Below, piece after piece: positions 9,119-20,092 of a stretch of DNA of 26,515 nucleotides. Each line of letters opens with the position of its first letter. Position 1 is the stretch's first letter. A model generated the notes under the pieces. That model saw only the letters and a program-made list of their open reading frames with translations, made no database searches and was not told the origin of the DNA. A program made the position numbers and the translations under genes. The DNA is from Asterionellopsis glacialis (lineage: Eukaryota; Bacillariophyta; Plagiogrammaphyceae; Rhaphoneidales; Asterionellopsidaceae). Location: NCBI GenBank assembly GCA_014885115.2, contig WKLE02003180.1, positions 9,159 through 35,673 of the forward strand. Reading direction: 5' to 3'.

Positions 9119-10977
9119 ATGAGAATGATGATGAGTACAACGGGTGATGCATTTGCAACAGTAGCGCTCTTTTGTGTTATCTTGGTAGGTTCCTATAAAG
9201 TAACAAATGCATTGGCTAGTGGTAGTACTCCAACATCAGCAACAAGAGGAAGTTCCAATATTTCTTCTGGCAAACATCAAATTTATGATATGGTTGTTAT
9301 TGGTGGTGGATCTGCTGGACTTACAGCTGCCAAACTTGCTGCAACCTTTGGTAAGAGCGTTGTAATTGTGGAAGAAGAACGTATGGGTGGTGATTGTACA
9401 TGGACAGGATGTGTACCAAGTAAATCAATTATTAAATCAGCGGAAGTTGCACATTATGTACGTAATGCTAAAAAGTATGGTATTAATATCAATGATGATG
9501 CTGATTGCGTCAAAGTAGATATGAAGGCTGTCAAAGATCGTGTCAAGGCGAATATTGAACAAATTTACAAAGAAGATGATTCACCCGAAGCTATGGAGAA
9601 ACTTGGCATTGATACACTTACAGGGAGAGCTACGTTTGATACTGCTACTACACTTACGATAACATCCAAAGATGGAAGTGCAGGAGCCACGACGACAACA
9701 TTGGAAGCCAAGGAAGGGATTGTGATTGCAACCGGTGCCAAACCACGCCGTCCTACCGATCGAATTCCGGGATTAGAAAATGTAAACTACATTACCTATG
9801 AAGAAGTTTTTGACTTAGACGTATTACCTCCCAAAATGACAGTCATAGGTGGTGGACCTATTGGATGTGAATTGGCCCAAACATTTGCTAGACTTGGAAG
9901 TGATGTTACACAAATAGCTAAAAAATTGATACCCAGGGAAGAAGCAGAAGCAAGTTGTATCCTTGAAGAAGTGTTTCAAGCGGAGGGAATCAATCTTGTG
10001 AAGGGCTCGGCATTGAGTGTTGAATCAGATGGGGAAACTGGTCATATTGCTACCTGTAAGCTTTCGGATGGAACTACTATTACAGTCAAGGGTGATTTAT
10101 TGTTGGTTGCTACGGGTAGGACACCAAATGTGAAAAATATGGGATTGGAAAAAATCGGCATTGATCTCAATGAAAGAGGAGGTATTGAAGTCAATAAGAA
10201 ACTTTATACAGGTGTTAAAAATGTATACGCTGCTGGTGATTGCACTGGAGACAAGCAATTGTAAGTTACCTTCTCGTTTTTGGCCTGTCCTAGTCTCTCA
10301 TGGTGGCATTGCATGTCTCTCCTGGCTCACCGTTTAATACTGAACACAAACTATTGCCAATATGTTGTCACCTACTTTTTCATAATTTAGTACGCATTAT
10401 GCTGGTTTTCAGGGTGCTATTGCTGCCAGAAATATTCTGTTACCATTGACAGACCCTGGCCAACTTGATATTGTACCAGCAACGACATTTACAGATCCAG
10501 AGGTTGGGTCGGTAGGTTTGACAGAGGAGCAAGCAAAGGCTGAATATGGCGTAGACAGGGTCTTGACAGCTATACAACATCTAAAGCATGTAGATCGTGC
10601 CGTAACCGCGGGGGACGAAAGGGGATTCATCAAAGTAATCTATCTTAAGAAGAACTTTCGAATTCTAGGCGCTAGTATTGTTTCTCCAGCCGCAGGTGAA
10701 ATGATATCCGAATTAAGCGTTGCCATCAAAGCTAAAATGGGCTTTGAGCAATTAGCAACAGTTATGCATGCCTATCCAACATACAGCTTTGCTCTCCAGG
10801 TCATGGCTGCTGATATTTGTAAGTGTTGAACACGGGATGGTGTAAATCGATCTCTAGCCCTTTCCCCACTTTGTCCTAACATCTTTGAGTACTCTCGTTG
10901 TTTCTTTCTTTTCAGATTATGCGAAAACATTAAAGACTAAACCAATCCTTGATTTTCTCAAGAGACTTGGACTGTAA
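9119..10977 (+). CDS. Mercuric-reductase-like pyridine nucleotide-disulfide oxidoreductase, three exons
   Basis: A class I FAD/NAD(P) disulfide oxidoreductase of 543 residues. Exons are 9119-10260, 10391-10818 and 10916-10977; introns of 130 and 97 bases both have gtaagt donors, and joining them restores FTHYAGFQGA and a short C-terminal tail. Visible features: FAD-binding GGGSAG near 62-67, redox-active Cys pair in GGDCTWTGCVPSK (C93, C98), NAD(P)-binding VIGGGPIGCELA, the second FAD motif VYAAGDCTGD and a C-terminal dimerisation domain. The usual C-terminal HPTxxE is MHAYPTYSFA, so both the catalytic His and Glu are replaced, with Tyr as in MerA. It has no heavy-metal-associated domain and no C-terminal Cys pair, so true mercuric reductase is unlikely. 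The frame is open upstream only from TTG; the ATG at 9119 begins a signal peptide (hydrophobic to about residue 33, NALA). Location is ER-routed or plastid, unresolved. Confidence 0.88.
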
Positions 10978-11004
10978 TTCAAAAGTTGGATTAGTCTATC
11001 AATT

Positions 11005-14000
11005 TTAAGTGCTTACAGATAGATTTTTAATCAATAATACAACATTGAACATGACCGCGGCTAGCAGAATTTTTCGATTTTGTTTGGATTCTTCTGTCAA
11101 TAATTCCTCCTCTTCGTCAGCAGCAGTATTCCCTGTATGGATAGTATAGTCGATCTTTTCTTTATCTTTGTACTTTCCATAATTTCCTATGAAAGATGAA
11201 AACCTGTCAGCCATGAAACACCCAACGAAGTCGACCACGAATAGAGACCACAGTCTAAGTCTGAACGAAAGCTCGGGAAGGTGACGGAGGTCTAGGAAGT
11301 CATTCAACATTGGGATCGCTTCAAAGACACATGCACCCACGAATGCTAGGCATGCAGCAATCGCCATACACATTTGACGGCTTTCAAGAATACTTCCACA
11401 GAACGGTTTCCCCTTATGGTTAACAATTGTTGTGGCAGCATTTTGGAAAATACTTAATAAAAAGACAATGTTGGTCGTATAATTCGGTCGGAAGGGAGGC
11501 CGCCCGAATATATTGAACACACTCCTCTTAGACTTATCTTCAGTTTCATCATCAGTGGTCGTTCTTGCAAGACCTGCAACCAGAAGCTCCATGATAGTCT
11601 GGTGTTTGGGACCAACACCGTGGTGCTTCTTCCACTTAATCTTTGGCACGTTGCTTTTTAAAACACTATGCTGATGTTCAAGCTGGTTTGCGAACTTGAC
11701 ACCCGAAGTCAACGTCATCAGGTGTATCCCAGCCTGTGCCAAGATAGAAAAAGCACTAGAGAGATCAAACATCGACTTGACTGGGCGAGTGCCAGTGAGT
11801 TTTGGACGAGGAGTACAAGAAGCTGCGTACGACGCCTGGTCAATAGCCATGTAGAAGAAAAACTCAAAGTTGAACATCTTGGGTCCATAGCGGAAGTTAT
11901 CCCTGTACAGAGTTGCTAGATTGTAGCAAGACATTAGGCAGTTGAGAGCGATTGTCTGTTGCATTGCCAAAGAACACGCAGCAGTGGCAACCCCTGCTCG
12001 CATCAAAGCATCGACGCCATCAATAGCAGGGCGCAGACACGAAAATGGAGCAGCAAGAGATGCCTCGCCCGGCTTAATGGCCAAAGCACTATCGTTTTCG
12101 TCGTCGTGCATCAAAACATCATCAGTCGATGTGTCTTTTCCTTTAAGAGCCAACTTTCTCATTCGGTCCTCTTCTGCTAGGACGCGAGCAGCCCCCCCTC
12201 CTCCTTTTCGCAGTTGTTTTGCTCGCTCACGTTCCTCTCTATAAACATTGAATACAGCCTTGGAAAGATCTTTGATGTCCTGAAAGCTGAAATTTGGCTG
12301 CTGTCCATCCCCATTTCGAAGCGCGGCGGCTTGGTGTACCTCCAGTATGGCTTCATCCATTTTTGCCTTTACACGAGCCCGGGATGCTGCAGCAGATTCC
12401 CCAATTCCGGCGCTTCTTAAATCATCTTTGAGTTTCATTGAACTGCGAGAACTAGCTCTATTCTTTCCTATTCTTTTCTCTTTTAGCTTTTGTCTTCGCC
12501 TGTCATCTTCAATGTCATTGCTAATATCTGTGGTTATGGTCTCGTCTCCGTACCCATTGAGCAAAGCTACTGCTGCATCAGCAGCTTTCATCGCAGCAAC
12601 GTCATTTACCCCATCACCTTTACGATGTGAACAAAATGCCAAGAATTTGAGAAGCTGATCAGTAATTTTTTCGGTATATGCATGTTTACCGGGGAGGACT
12701 TACCGCACATCAATACATTACTTCCGCATTTCTCTCGAAGATTCGTCACAACAGATTTCTTGACCCTCGGAGAAGCCCTTGCAATGATCGATAAACGAAA
12801 TAAGTTCTTACGGAACGCTTCGTGTCCATCGCTTTCAGTTGATAGTATCTTTTCAACTGCGCTACCTGTTGCCGCGATTGTGCAGTCACCCCGAACCACC
12901 TGTTCCAGGATCGTTTTCAAAGTTTTAGAAGAAAATTTTTGAGTACTTACAGTCTTTTTACCTTTGCTGCGAGTCTTTTTCTTCGATAGTTGTGAGATCG
13001 TTTTCAGTACAAGATCAGCTTCAACCGTATCATGGTCAACATCCAGGACAACAATTGTATCACTATTTAGCAGTCCAGCCTTTCTTCCTACCGAAATCGC
13101 TGCATCCACACCATCACCTGTATAGATACAATTTATGCAGCAAACAAGAGATCATTACAAAGGATGTTGTAAGCCAATAAGACCAACAACGTTTGGTGAT
13201 CATTACTGTAATTAAAATTACCTGTCAGCATCATCGCCTTAACTCCTGCACTTTTTATACCGTTAATCACTCTCAAAGTGCTTGGGCGTAAAGATGCATC
13301 AAAGCAAGCAAATCCAACAAAATTGAAGGACTTGACGGCATCATCGCTACAAGGTTCCAAGCTATCTCTATGGAGATTCCTTGCGGCATGCCTGGCACTG
13401 GCCAAAGTATTATTCATGTCAATTTCGTTTTGGGGAACCCCATTTGGAAAGAGTACATCCAGTAATGATGTGTCTTCAGTCATATCTTTCGCTGATAACG
13501 CGATAGTACGAAATCCGTCATCTTCTAGCTTCTGAACTTTTTGTGAATACCAACGATCGAATGCCTTGCTGTCGCTTCCAGAGGCAGTGACAGATTTTTG
13601 TAAAGTATCTGGAGAACCTTTTACTACTTTCCACAATCGGTACGATCCATCTTCATGGCGGACTAGAATTAGTGCAGACGACATTCGCCTACTTGGATCA
13701 AAAGGAAATGTTTTGACTTGCCATAATTTAGTTGTTGATGTAGTCTTAGATGATTTTCCTTTCAACTTTCCTTTTCGAGTGTAGCAGTCTTCTTTCGAGT
13801 CATAAATCCACCCGGAGTATTTCAGTGATGCCAAGTCGAGTGGATCGCCCACCAAATTGTTCTTGCCAAGACTAATGAGAGAATGGCAGCCCCCCAAAAC
13901 GGCATCCGTCATATCATACGTACCCTTTTCGCTCACTTTTTGTGATGGTGGAACAAGGAACGAAAGAGACTGCGTGTCGGCAGTCAGTGTTCCGGTTTTG

Positions 14001-16387
14001 TCGAAAACGACCATGTCTACATAAGCCGAAGTCAAAAGCGACCCAGGTTCTGAACAAACGACGTCTGCATCTTGGCGCAATTTCATAGAACATGATTGTG
14101 CTACCGATGAAAGAGCTAATGGAATATCCGAAGGGATCGATGCTATTGCAATTCGGCTACACTGAATAACTCTTCTGAAAGGTGAAGCTTCTTTCCTTGG
14201 TTTGTCGACACCGGCTCCGCCCCCTATCGTCAACGACGGGATGAAGAGAGATGCACATGCTACCAAAGCAAATAAGGATAGACTCACAATCAAGCGTAGA
14301 GCATCTTTTTCTGTGTGTTCGTTCGATATAGCACCAACACGGCCACTACTCCGAGCAAGTGCACGCATGAGTTCTCCACGAGATGAATATGAACCGGTCC
14401 TTAGAGTGAGGAATTTAGCACAATTTTTTCCACCTCTAATGAGTTTCTTTGGTAATGGAGGGTGTTGGGAGTTTTCTTCTGCTATATTATCCTGATTTGC
14501 ACAACGGAGTAATGACGTCCCAGCAAATAATACAGAATTTCTGTGAAGAGTCATCATATCAAGATTTCCAGATGCACTGTCCCCTTCCAAGTCGACATCG
14601 ATGGGAATCTTGGATTGTGGTACGCTTTCTCCTGTCAGTACAGCTTCGTTCGCAATGCAGTCACCTTCCATAAGTAAGGCATCTACTGGCATAACAAGCT
14701 CCTGTGATCTGCTTGTTAAAGAACCAAGTACAAAGACATCCCCAGGAAGTAAGTCAACTGCAGAAATTTGAACCCAATGTAATGCCGTTCGTTTTGATTT
14801 CTTCTTTTTCATTTTTGTAGCATTTTCTTTCTTGGGTCGTAAAGCCCATACCTCCATTGCCCCGGTATCTTCTACGTTCCCCTTAACTTCTTGTGCCAAC
14901 TCTTGTGCTGAAACAATACTTCGACGAGCATTCCAATAATGATGAACCAACGTTTGAAAAAGACCCAAAAGTGAGGAAAAGATATTCTCCTCTAACACAT
15001 TCAGTAGACGTCCCATCATTTGTAATGCCACTAAAGGAGAGGAAATACGTTCGAAAAAGGCTGCTTGAACGGTTGGAGTGGGTAAAGATAAACTAGCATA
15101 CGGACCAAATCTTTCGGTAGCCAAGGATAAACGTGATGGTGTACACAGACCGGATGTTACATCTGTAGACAATAAGTCTCGAAGTGGTGTATTTGTATGC
15201 AAGGTCGGACTACCGTCAATACTTCTTGGTTGTTGTTGTTGTTTTGGATTAAATGGATCACAATATATTCTTCGATGATTCAGTTCAAAAAAGTATGGAT
15301 ATGGATGAGCATGGCATGATACGATTATATCCTTGTTGTCGTCATCTTTGGCAGTAGGACTACTCTCAGATTTATATAATGGTCGAACTACCAATGCCTT
15401 ACCATCACTTTCGAAATCTTGTTGTTCCCTTGGTACTGATACTAAAACACAAGCACCGGTAGCCTCGGTAGAGGAATATAAACTGTTCTTTTTCGTGTTA
15501 TTGGAAAGAGTCTTTTTGTTGTTTGTTCTGGATAATGATAACGCACTCTGTAACATTTTGGTAGTTGTAGCATCCTTGCCAGGATTATGGTATTGTTTAT
15601 AATCATACAATACACGAAGTTGAATAAACCATTGTGGAAACAAAACTGTCATACCCACTCCTAATCCAACAGATGCTAATAAACCCAATAAAGGCATAGA
15701 AGATGGTAAAAATCTTGGTGGAAGGATATCATTTGTCGAACTTGCCAATTTGTGAGCCAATACTTCATCAAAGTCTGAAATTATGCGATTTGTACTACTA
15801 GCAATACCTTGGTTTCCATAGATCAATTGAAAGACAGCATTTGTATATGGCATCCCTGCAGTTTGGATACAATGGAATAAGGATATAACAAAGAATATCA
15901 TGGCTACCCATCGAATAAGAATGGAAAGACTCATCCTTCTTGGAACAAGGAGCGATTGGACTGTTGGAAGAAGCAGTGATTGTTCGAATGATTCATTACT
16001 TGCAAGTTGTGATGATTTGGTTGTTGTTGTTGATGATGATCTCGCTTTGCTGTTGTCATTTTCATTGGCAACGTTGCCAATTTGTTCTTTGCGTTTCTTC
16101 TTTTTCCCACTACTATTACTACGTGAACTTTTAGTAGCTTTGTTGTTTCGTTTGGAAGATATATTTTGAGCTCCTCCTCGTACAAGTAAAGCATGATTAT
16201 TGTTTGGTAGAACAGTGGAAGAAGGGACAAAAAACTTCTGTCTAGGGGTTGATGAGACACCACCAATATTATTATGAATTGAAGTTTGTCTATTCAAATG
16301 ATGAGTTGCCAAAATTTGATGGATATCAATTAAAAATATTCCTACAACTAACCAAAAATGACATTGCTGCCGTTTCATAGCAACCAT
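11005..16387 (-). CDS. P5A-type P-ATPase (ATP13A1/Spf1-like), three exons, 1730 residues
   Basis: Exons are 16387-13222, 13117-12704 and 12617-11005, with introns of 104 and 86 bases; both junctions restore Gly-Asp-Gly motifs (MLTG|DGVDAA and LMCG|DGVNDV). P-ATPase hallmarks are TGES (585-588), phosphorylated Asp796 in FDKTGTLT and hinge GDGVND (about 1194-1199). PYFFELNHRRIYCDP, the FPFDPSRRMS segment and the GEASLAAPF-to-NHKGKPF C-terminal membrane half match P5A pumps (Spf1, ATP13A1), which in yeast and human remove mislocalised helices from the ER membrane. It is odd in three ways: residues 1-27 form a signal-peptide-like start, the P5A M4 signature PPELP reads PSDIP (752-756), and charged inserts bring it to 1730 residues against about 1200 in human. 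The frame runs upstream to 16492 only from TTG; ATG at 16387, or 16378, is the start. It converges on the flavoprotein gene with 27 bases between stops. Confidence 0.87.
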
Positions 16388-17115
16388 ATTTGATAAAATT
16401 ATTGTTTCATTTGAGCTTTGCGTAAATTTGTTTCGATACGGTTTTACCAGGATATTGTTTATAAATGGGAAGGAAATAATATCAATGTTCAATTTTGAAT
16501 ACTGCTGTAGCTAGCTAGCAAAGTAAATGACGAGAACTTTTGAAAGTTGTAATGCTTTGTTGTGGACACACGGTGGATATGTGCCGATCGATTGAAACAC
16601 AATTTTTGAAAAGTGAGGCGTGGAATCAAGAGAAGTGATGTGTTGCATTGGTTGGGATGGAGGAATGTTGGACAGATCCTCTCGGATGGAACTCATGTGG
16701 GACGCAGATTTGGATGATGAAGGATGATGTTTTCAAAATACCAAGAGAACCCGGAACAAGTAGATCGCGCATGTCCCGTGCGATGGAAACACAAAACTTG
16801 TAACTTCAAGGTCTGTCTTCTGTCATTTTTAAAAAATTTCGCGACATGCTCGCCCGCCACGCCACGCACGTGGTTTGTGTTGTTCTTTTCAGTGGTTCAG
16901 CGAGAACTAGACTACTTTATGTGTCGTACAGTAGCAGGCGCGAGTGTCGCAACACCCACACACACAGCATCCCCACAAACGAAAGAACATTGCGTACCCA
17001 ACACAACCACCACGATAGAACAAAGCATATCTCGACAAGAAGGCATACACTTCTTCCAGTTCTCCATTTACCATCATTCCATCTCTCTCTTTTTTATTTA
17101 AAACCACCCAAAAAA
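16388..17115. other. Divergent intergenic region between the P5A ATPase and the zinc-ribbon/RRM gene
   Basis: This 728-base region holds both upstream regions. An in-frame ATG at 16846 would extend the RRM protein by 90 residues, but that segment is His/Thr/Arg-rich and would bury the signal peptide, so I read it as leader. A TTTCGCGA octamer lies at 16837-16844 and CA-rich sequence at about 16953-16990. No other gene is visible. Confidence 0.45.
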
Positions 17116-17900
17116 ATGAAACTCTTTACTTCCACAATCTTGTTCAGTCTTGTTCTTTCAACTGTAACAGCCTTTATGGCACCTGTAGCACAACCTGCTG
17201 CTTCCGTCAAGACAACGTCTGCTCTATTCATGGCAGATGCCGTCCAAAATAAACAAAAGGAATATGGAAAGTCATTGGAATTACCTACTACCTACGTTCG
17301 TTGCGGAAGATGTCAATCTGTATATGCCATGACAGCTGATGATTTGGGTAACGGCAAAGGAAGGTACGTTGGTGTTGTCCCTTGTGTTTCGTTGTTGTAA
17401 AATCATAGTGATGTTTTTCTGTAGAGTATGTATGACTGCATGAATCTTTTGCACTCAACTCCTTTTTTACTGTTATCACTTTTTTACAATTGCAATACGA
17501 TAGCCGTTTAGAATGCAGTGTATGTAAACATTCATGGTTTCAATCGCGTGAACGTTTAATGGATATTCGTGATGGGTATGAATTAGTGACATTACCAGAT
17601 CAGGATAAGGAACGTATAGCCTTGAATTTAGAAGAAGGCAAATCAGCTAACTTTATGGGTGAAATTAAGCTGTATGTGGGTAATATTTCCTTTGAATGTG
17701 ACGAAGATCAAATTCGTGAAGTGTTTGAAGAAATTGGTGGTGTCGGTGATGTATCCTTGGTCAAGGATGACCTTGGACGTAATCGTGGATTTGGCTTCGT
17801 CACCATGAGAAACAAAGCAGATGGTGAAGCCGCCATGGAAAAGTTAGATGGATCAGAAGTGAATGGACGTAATATTGCTGTACGTGAATCTACTAATTAA
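17116..17900 (+). CDS. Plastid zinc-ribbon plus RRM RNA-binding protein, two exons
   Basis: A 214-residue protein in exons 17116-17363 and 17504-17900; the 140-base intron (donor gtacgt, acceptor cgatag) splits the zinc ribbon in phase 2. Residues 1-19 form a signal peptide ending TVTA followed by F-M-A-P, a clear ASAFAP-type plastid motif. A four-Cys zinc ribbon follows (C63, C66, C87, C90; RCGRCQSVY and CSVCKHSW), resembling the MJ0042 type. A single RRM occupies about 137-211 with RNP2 LYVGNI and RNP1 RGFGFVTM, as in chloroplast ribonucleoproteins that protect or edit plastid RNAs. The start at 17116 lies in an A-rich context right before the signal peptide. Binding of plastid RNA is inferred. 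Correct splicing is supported because it alone pairs the two CxxC halves. Confidence 0.88.
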
Positions 17901-18598
17901 ACATCTTTTGATACATACACACACAGAGAGAGTGAGAGTACGTACACATTGTATATATGGTGGAAAAGATGAATGATGGGCGATACCGAGAAAAAGAAGA
18001 AACAAAAAATCATCATTATCAGTTTTCTTTTTTTCAAAGAATCTTTTATACTCTGCATATATCGTGCTACATGTACATATACAAATTTACTACTTTGGAG
18101 TAATCCTGTGACAAAAAAAGGCGTGTAAACTAATCTCTCCTGTGTTTGTAAATCAATTGTACTTAACAAAAGATAATATAGAAGCTCTTTTTCTGTAAAG
18201 TTGTTTGTGTCTTACAACTTTTGGTTTGCTCATATGTGTCGTGCGTGAGGAAAGCGAAGGGCTGAATGTCACATAACAAGAAGACACTGTGTACTAGAAT
18301 GAATTTGCCGAGGCGTATGGAAAGACTCTTGCGGTGGCATCACTGGTGCCATCAGTGTTCCATGGATTCACTCTACCAAAAGATAGACTCCGTGGAAAGA
18401 TTTCACCCTGATGCACTTACTATCTTCGCTATTCTAACTTTAATTATTTGCAAGACACCAGTACTTTCATCTTTGTCCTCTAGTATTCCTCTGGTATATA
18501 GTATGCTGGCGGCCCGTATACAATGCTTCCACGATAGACAATACAAATGGCAGAAATCTCAAATCATTTTTCGCCAAAACACTTTTGATCTACCCATA
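17901..18598. other. Convergent intergenic region with one copy of a 36-base repeat
   Basis: About 700 bases lie between the RRM stop and the cNMP-LDH stop. The first part is AC/AG-rich 3' flank. A plus-strand ATG frame at 18299-18619 contains IQCFHDRQYKW, shared with a second copy at 20581-20616, but otherwise looks unstructured. The minus strand of the same repeat reads PFVLSIVEALYT between close stops. I regard this as a gene remnant rather than a gene. Confidence 0.4.
18516..18551 (+). repeat. 36-base direct repeat, copy 1
   Basis: This stretch (gtatacaatgcttccacg onward) matches 20581-20616 at 34 of 36 positions in the same orientation; the mismatches are C/T at position 11 and A/G at position 21. 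A shared ctggtatat lies just upstream of both copies at different distances, so the homology extends through indels. It lies 47 bases beyond the stop of the cNMP-LDH gene. Confidence 0.85.
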
Positions 18599-20092
18599 TC
18601 AAGAGTGAACTGCATTTGATAGCTCTTTGCCACGTTTCCCCTCCTCAAACTCTCGAATGTTACTGAGGGTAATATCAACCATGGCTGTCTGAGCTTCCAT
18701 AGTTAAAGAGCCTTGGTGCCCAGTTACAATTACATTGTTAAAGGTCGTGAGGCGGGCAAGGTAGTCGTCCGCAATAACCTTGTTTGAATAATCTTCAAAG
18801 AAATATGCACTCTCTTCCTCATAGACATCTAGTCCAGCATAGCCAATCTTTCCGCTCTTGAGACCATCAAGAAGAGCTTTGGTATCTACCAGAGCACCAC
18901 GGGCCGTGTTGATCAACATGACCCCTTCTTTCATTTTTGAGACAGCATCCTCGTCAATCAAATGAAATGTTGAGGGGAGAAGAGGGGCATGGAGACTGAT
19001 GATATCGGACTTTCGAATAAGCTCGTCCATTTCCACGTATTCGATTCCCAATTCTTCGATCAGTGTCTCGTTTGGATACAAATCTTGTGCCAGAATTTTG
19101 CAGCCGAATCCATGGAGAATGCGAATCAAAGCTGCTCCAATTCTCCCAGTACCCACAACTCCGACAGTACGGCCATGCATGTTGAAGCCAACTAGGCCAG
19201 CCAGAGTATAATTTCCTTCTCTTACTCTATTGCTTGCTCTATGAATACGACGATTCAGGGTCATCATGAGAGCAACTGCGTGCTCTGCAATGGCTTCAGG
19301 GGAGTAGGCAGGGACTCTAGCAATACTGATCCTAACCCTTTCACAGGCAGCAACATCAACATTGTTGGTTCCGGCACAACGCATGGCAATCATCTCGACC
19401 CCAAGTGCCGCTAACTCTTCCACTACATCGGCATCCAAGCAATCATTGGCACTTGCAACAACGACACGAGAGCCTGCAGCCAGAGAGACAGTTTTTTGGG
19501 TCAGACGATCGGAGAAAAAATGCAAGAGATACTTGTTTTCGTTTCGTTCTTGGTATAAATTATTTCTGAATGGTGTGGCATGAAAAAAAGCTATATGCAT
19601 CCCAGGCTCTGCCTCTTTTGCCAAGAGCTTTGCAACCAAAGAACTCTGGCGATTCAGATGTCCCGTCACGTGTGAAAGAAGGCTTCTGGCAATATCACCA
19701 TGTTCAACGAGAAGACGATCAAAGCGACTATAGTCGAGTCCCCATACAACACAGTGTGTGTTAGCTTTGAGTGTTGCTGATCTCTTCTTTTGGCCAAACA
19801 AGCCCATCTCGCCTGCAATGTCTCCATTTTTCAAGCTAGCAAGTTCTACCCTTACTCCTTCTTCGGTTGCTTTCAGTACAGCGACCTCACCAGACTCAAT
19901 AATGAACATTCGTTTCCCAATTTCGCCTTCACTGCACAAAAGCTGATCTGGTTTGAATTCGTATGGTTGAAGATTCGTTTTGATCAGTGACAAGGTTTCA
20001 TCGCTAAGGTTATGGAAACACTTCACTTTTCGAATAGGATCGTCAGAAGACACCATGGAGCCCGACATTGTCTTTTTTTCTTTACTTGTCAT
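18599..20092 (-). CDS. Cyclic-nucleotide-binding domain fused to D-lactate dehydrogenase
   Basis: One uninterrupted 497-residue frame joins two domains. Residues 23-145 form a cyclic-nucleotide-binding beta-roll: GEIGKRMFIIESGEV and a phosphate-binding cassette GDIAGEMGLFGQKKRSAT with the phosphate-contacting Arg at 104. Residues 165-490 form a D-2-hydroxyacid dehydrogenase closely like bacterial LdhA, reducing pyruvate to D-lactate with NADH: RCAGTNNVD, Rossmann GTGRIG (314-319) with Asp337 favouring NAD, and catalytic Arg398 (NTARGALVD), Glu425 (LDVYEEE) and His459 (TGHQ). No signal peptide is seen, so it is probably cytosolic. The simplest reading is a fermentative enzyme whose activity responds to cAMP or cGMP. 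The ATG at 20092 has an AAA context and no intron is needed. The enzyme resembles bacterial LdhA, so a bacterial or fusion origin is possible. Confidence 0.92.
   Translation of the reverse strand: MTSKEKKTMSGSMVSSDDPIRKVKCFHNLSDETLSLIKTNLQPYEFKPDQLLCSEGEIGKRMFIIESGEVAVLKATEEGVRVELASLKNGDIAGEMGLFGQKKRSATLKANTHCVVWGLDYSRFDRLLVEHGDIARSLLSHVTGHLNRQSSLVAKLLAKEAEPGMHIAFFHATPFRNNLYQERNENKYLLHFFSDRLTQKTVSLAAGSRVVVASANDCLDADVVEELAALGVEMIAMRCAGTNNVDVAACERVRISIARVPAYSPEAIAEHAVALMMTLNRRIHRASNRVREGNYTLAGLVGFNMHGRTVGVVGTGRIGAALIRILHGFGCKILAQDLYPNETLIEELGIEYVEMDELIRKSDIISLHAPLLPSTFHLIDEDAVSKMKEGVMLINTARGALVDTKALLDGLKSGKIGYAGLDVYEEESAYFFEDYSNKVIADDYLARLTTFNNVIVTGHQGSLTMEAQTAMVDITLSNIREFEEGKRGKELSNAVHS

Noticed and set aside
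9119..10977. Calling the flavoprotein a mercuric reductase (merA)
   Set aside because: It lacks the metal-binding N-terminal domain and the C-terminal Cys pair required for Hg(II) reduction.
15931..16266. Second minus-strand frame inside the P5A first exon
   Set aside because: It is a shadow of low-complexity Ser/Asn/Lys codons of the ATPase.
16846..17115. In-frame upstream ATG extending the zinc-ribbon/RRM protein
   Set aside because: The extension is His/Thr/Arg-rich with no domain and would place the signal peptide internally; the ATG at 17116 directly starts a plastid presequence.
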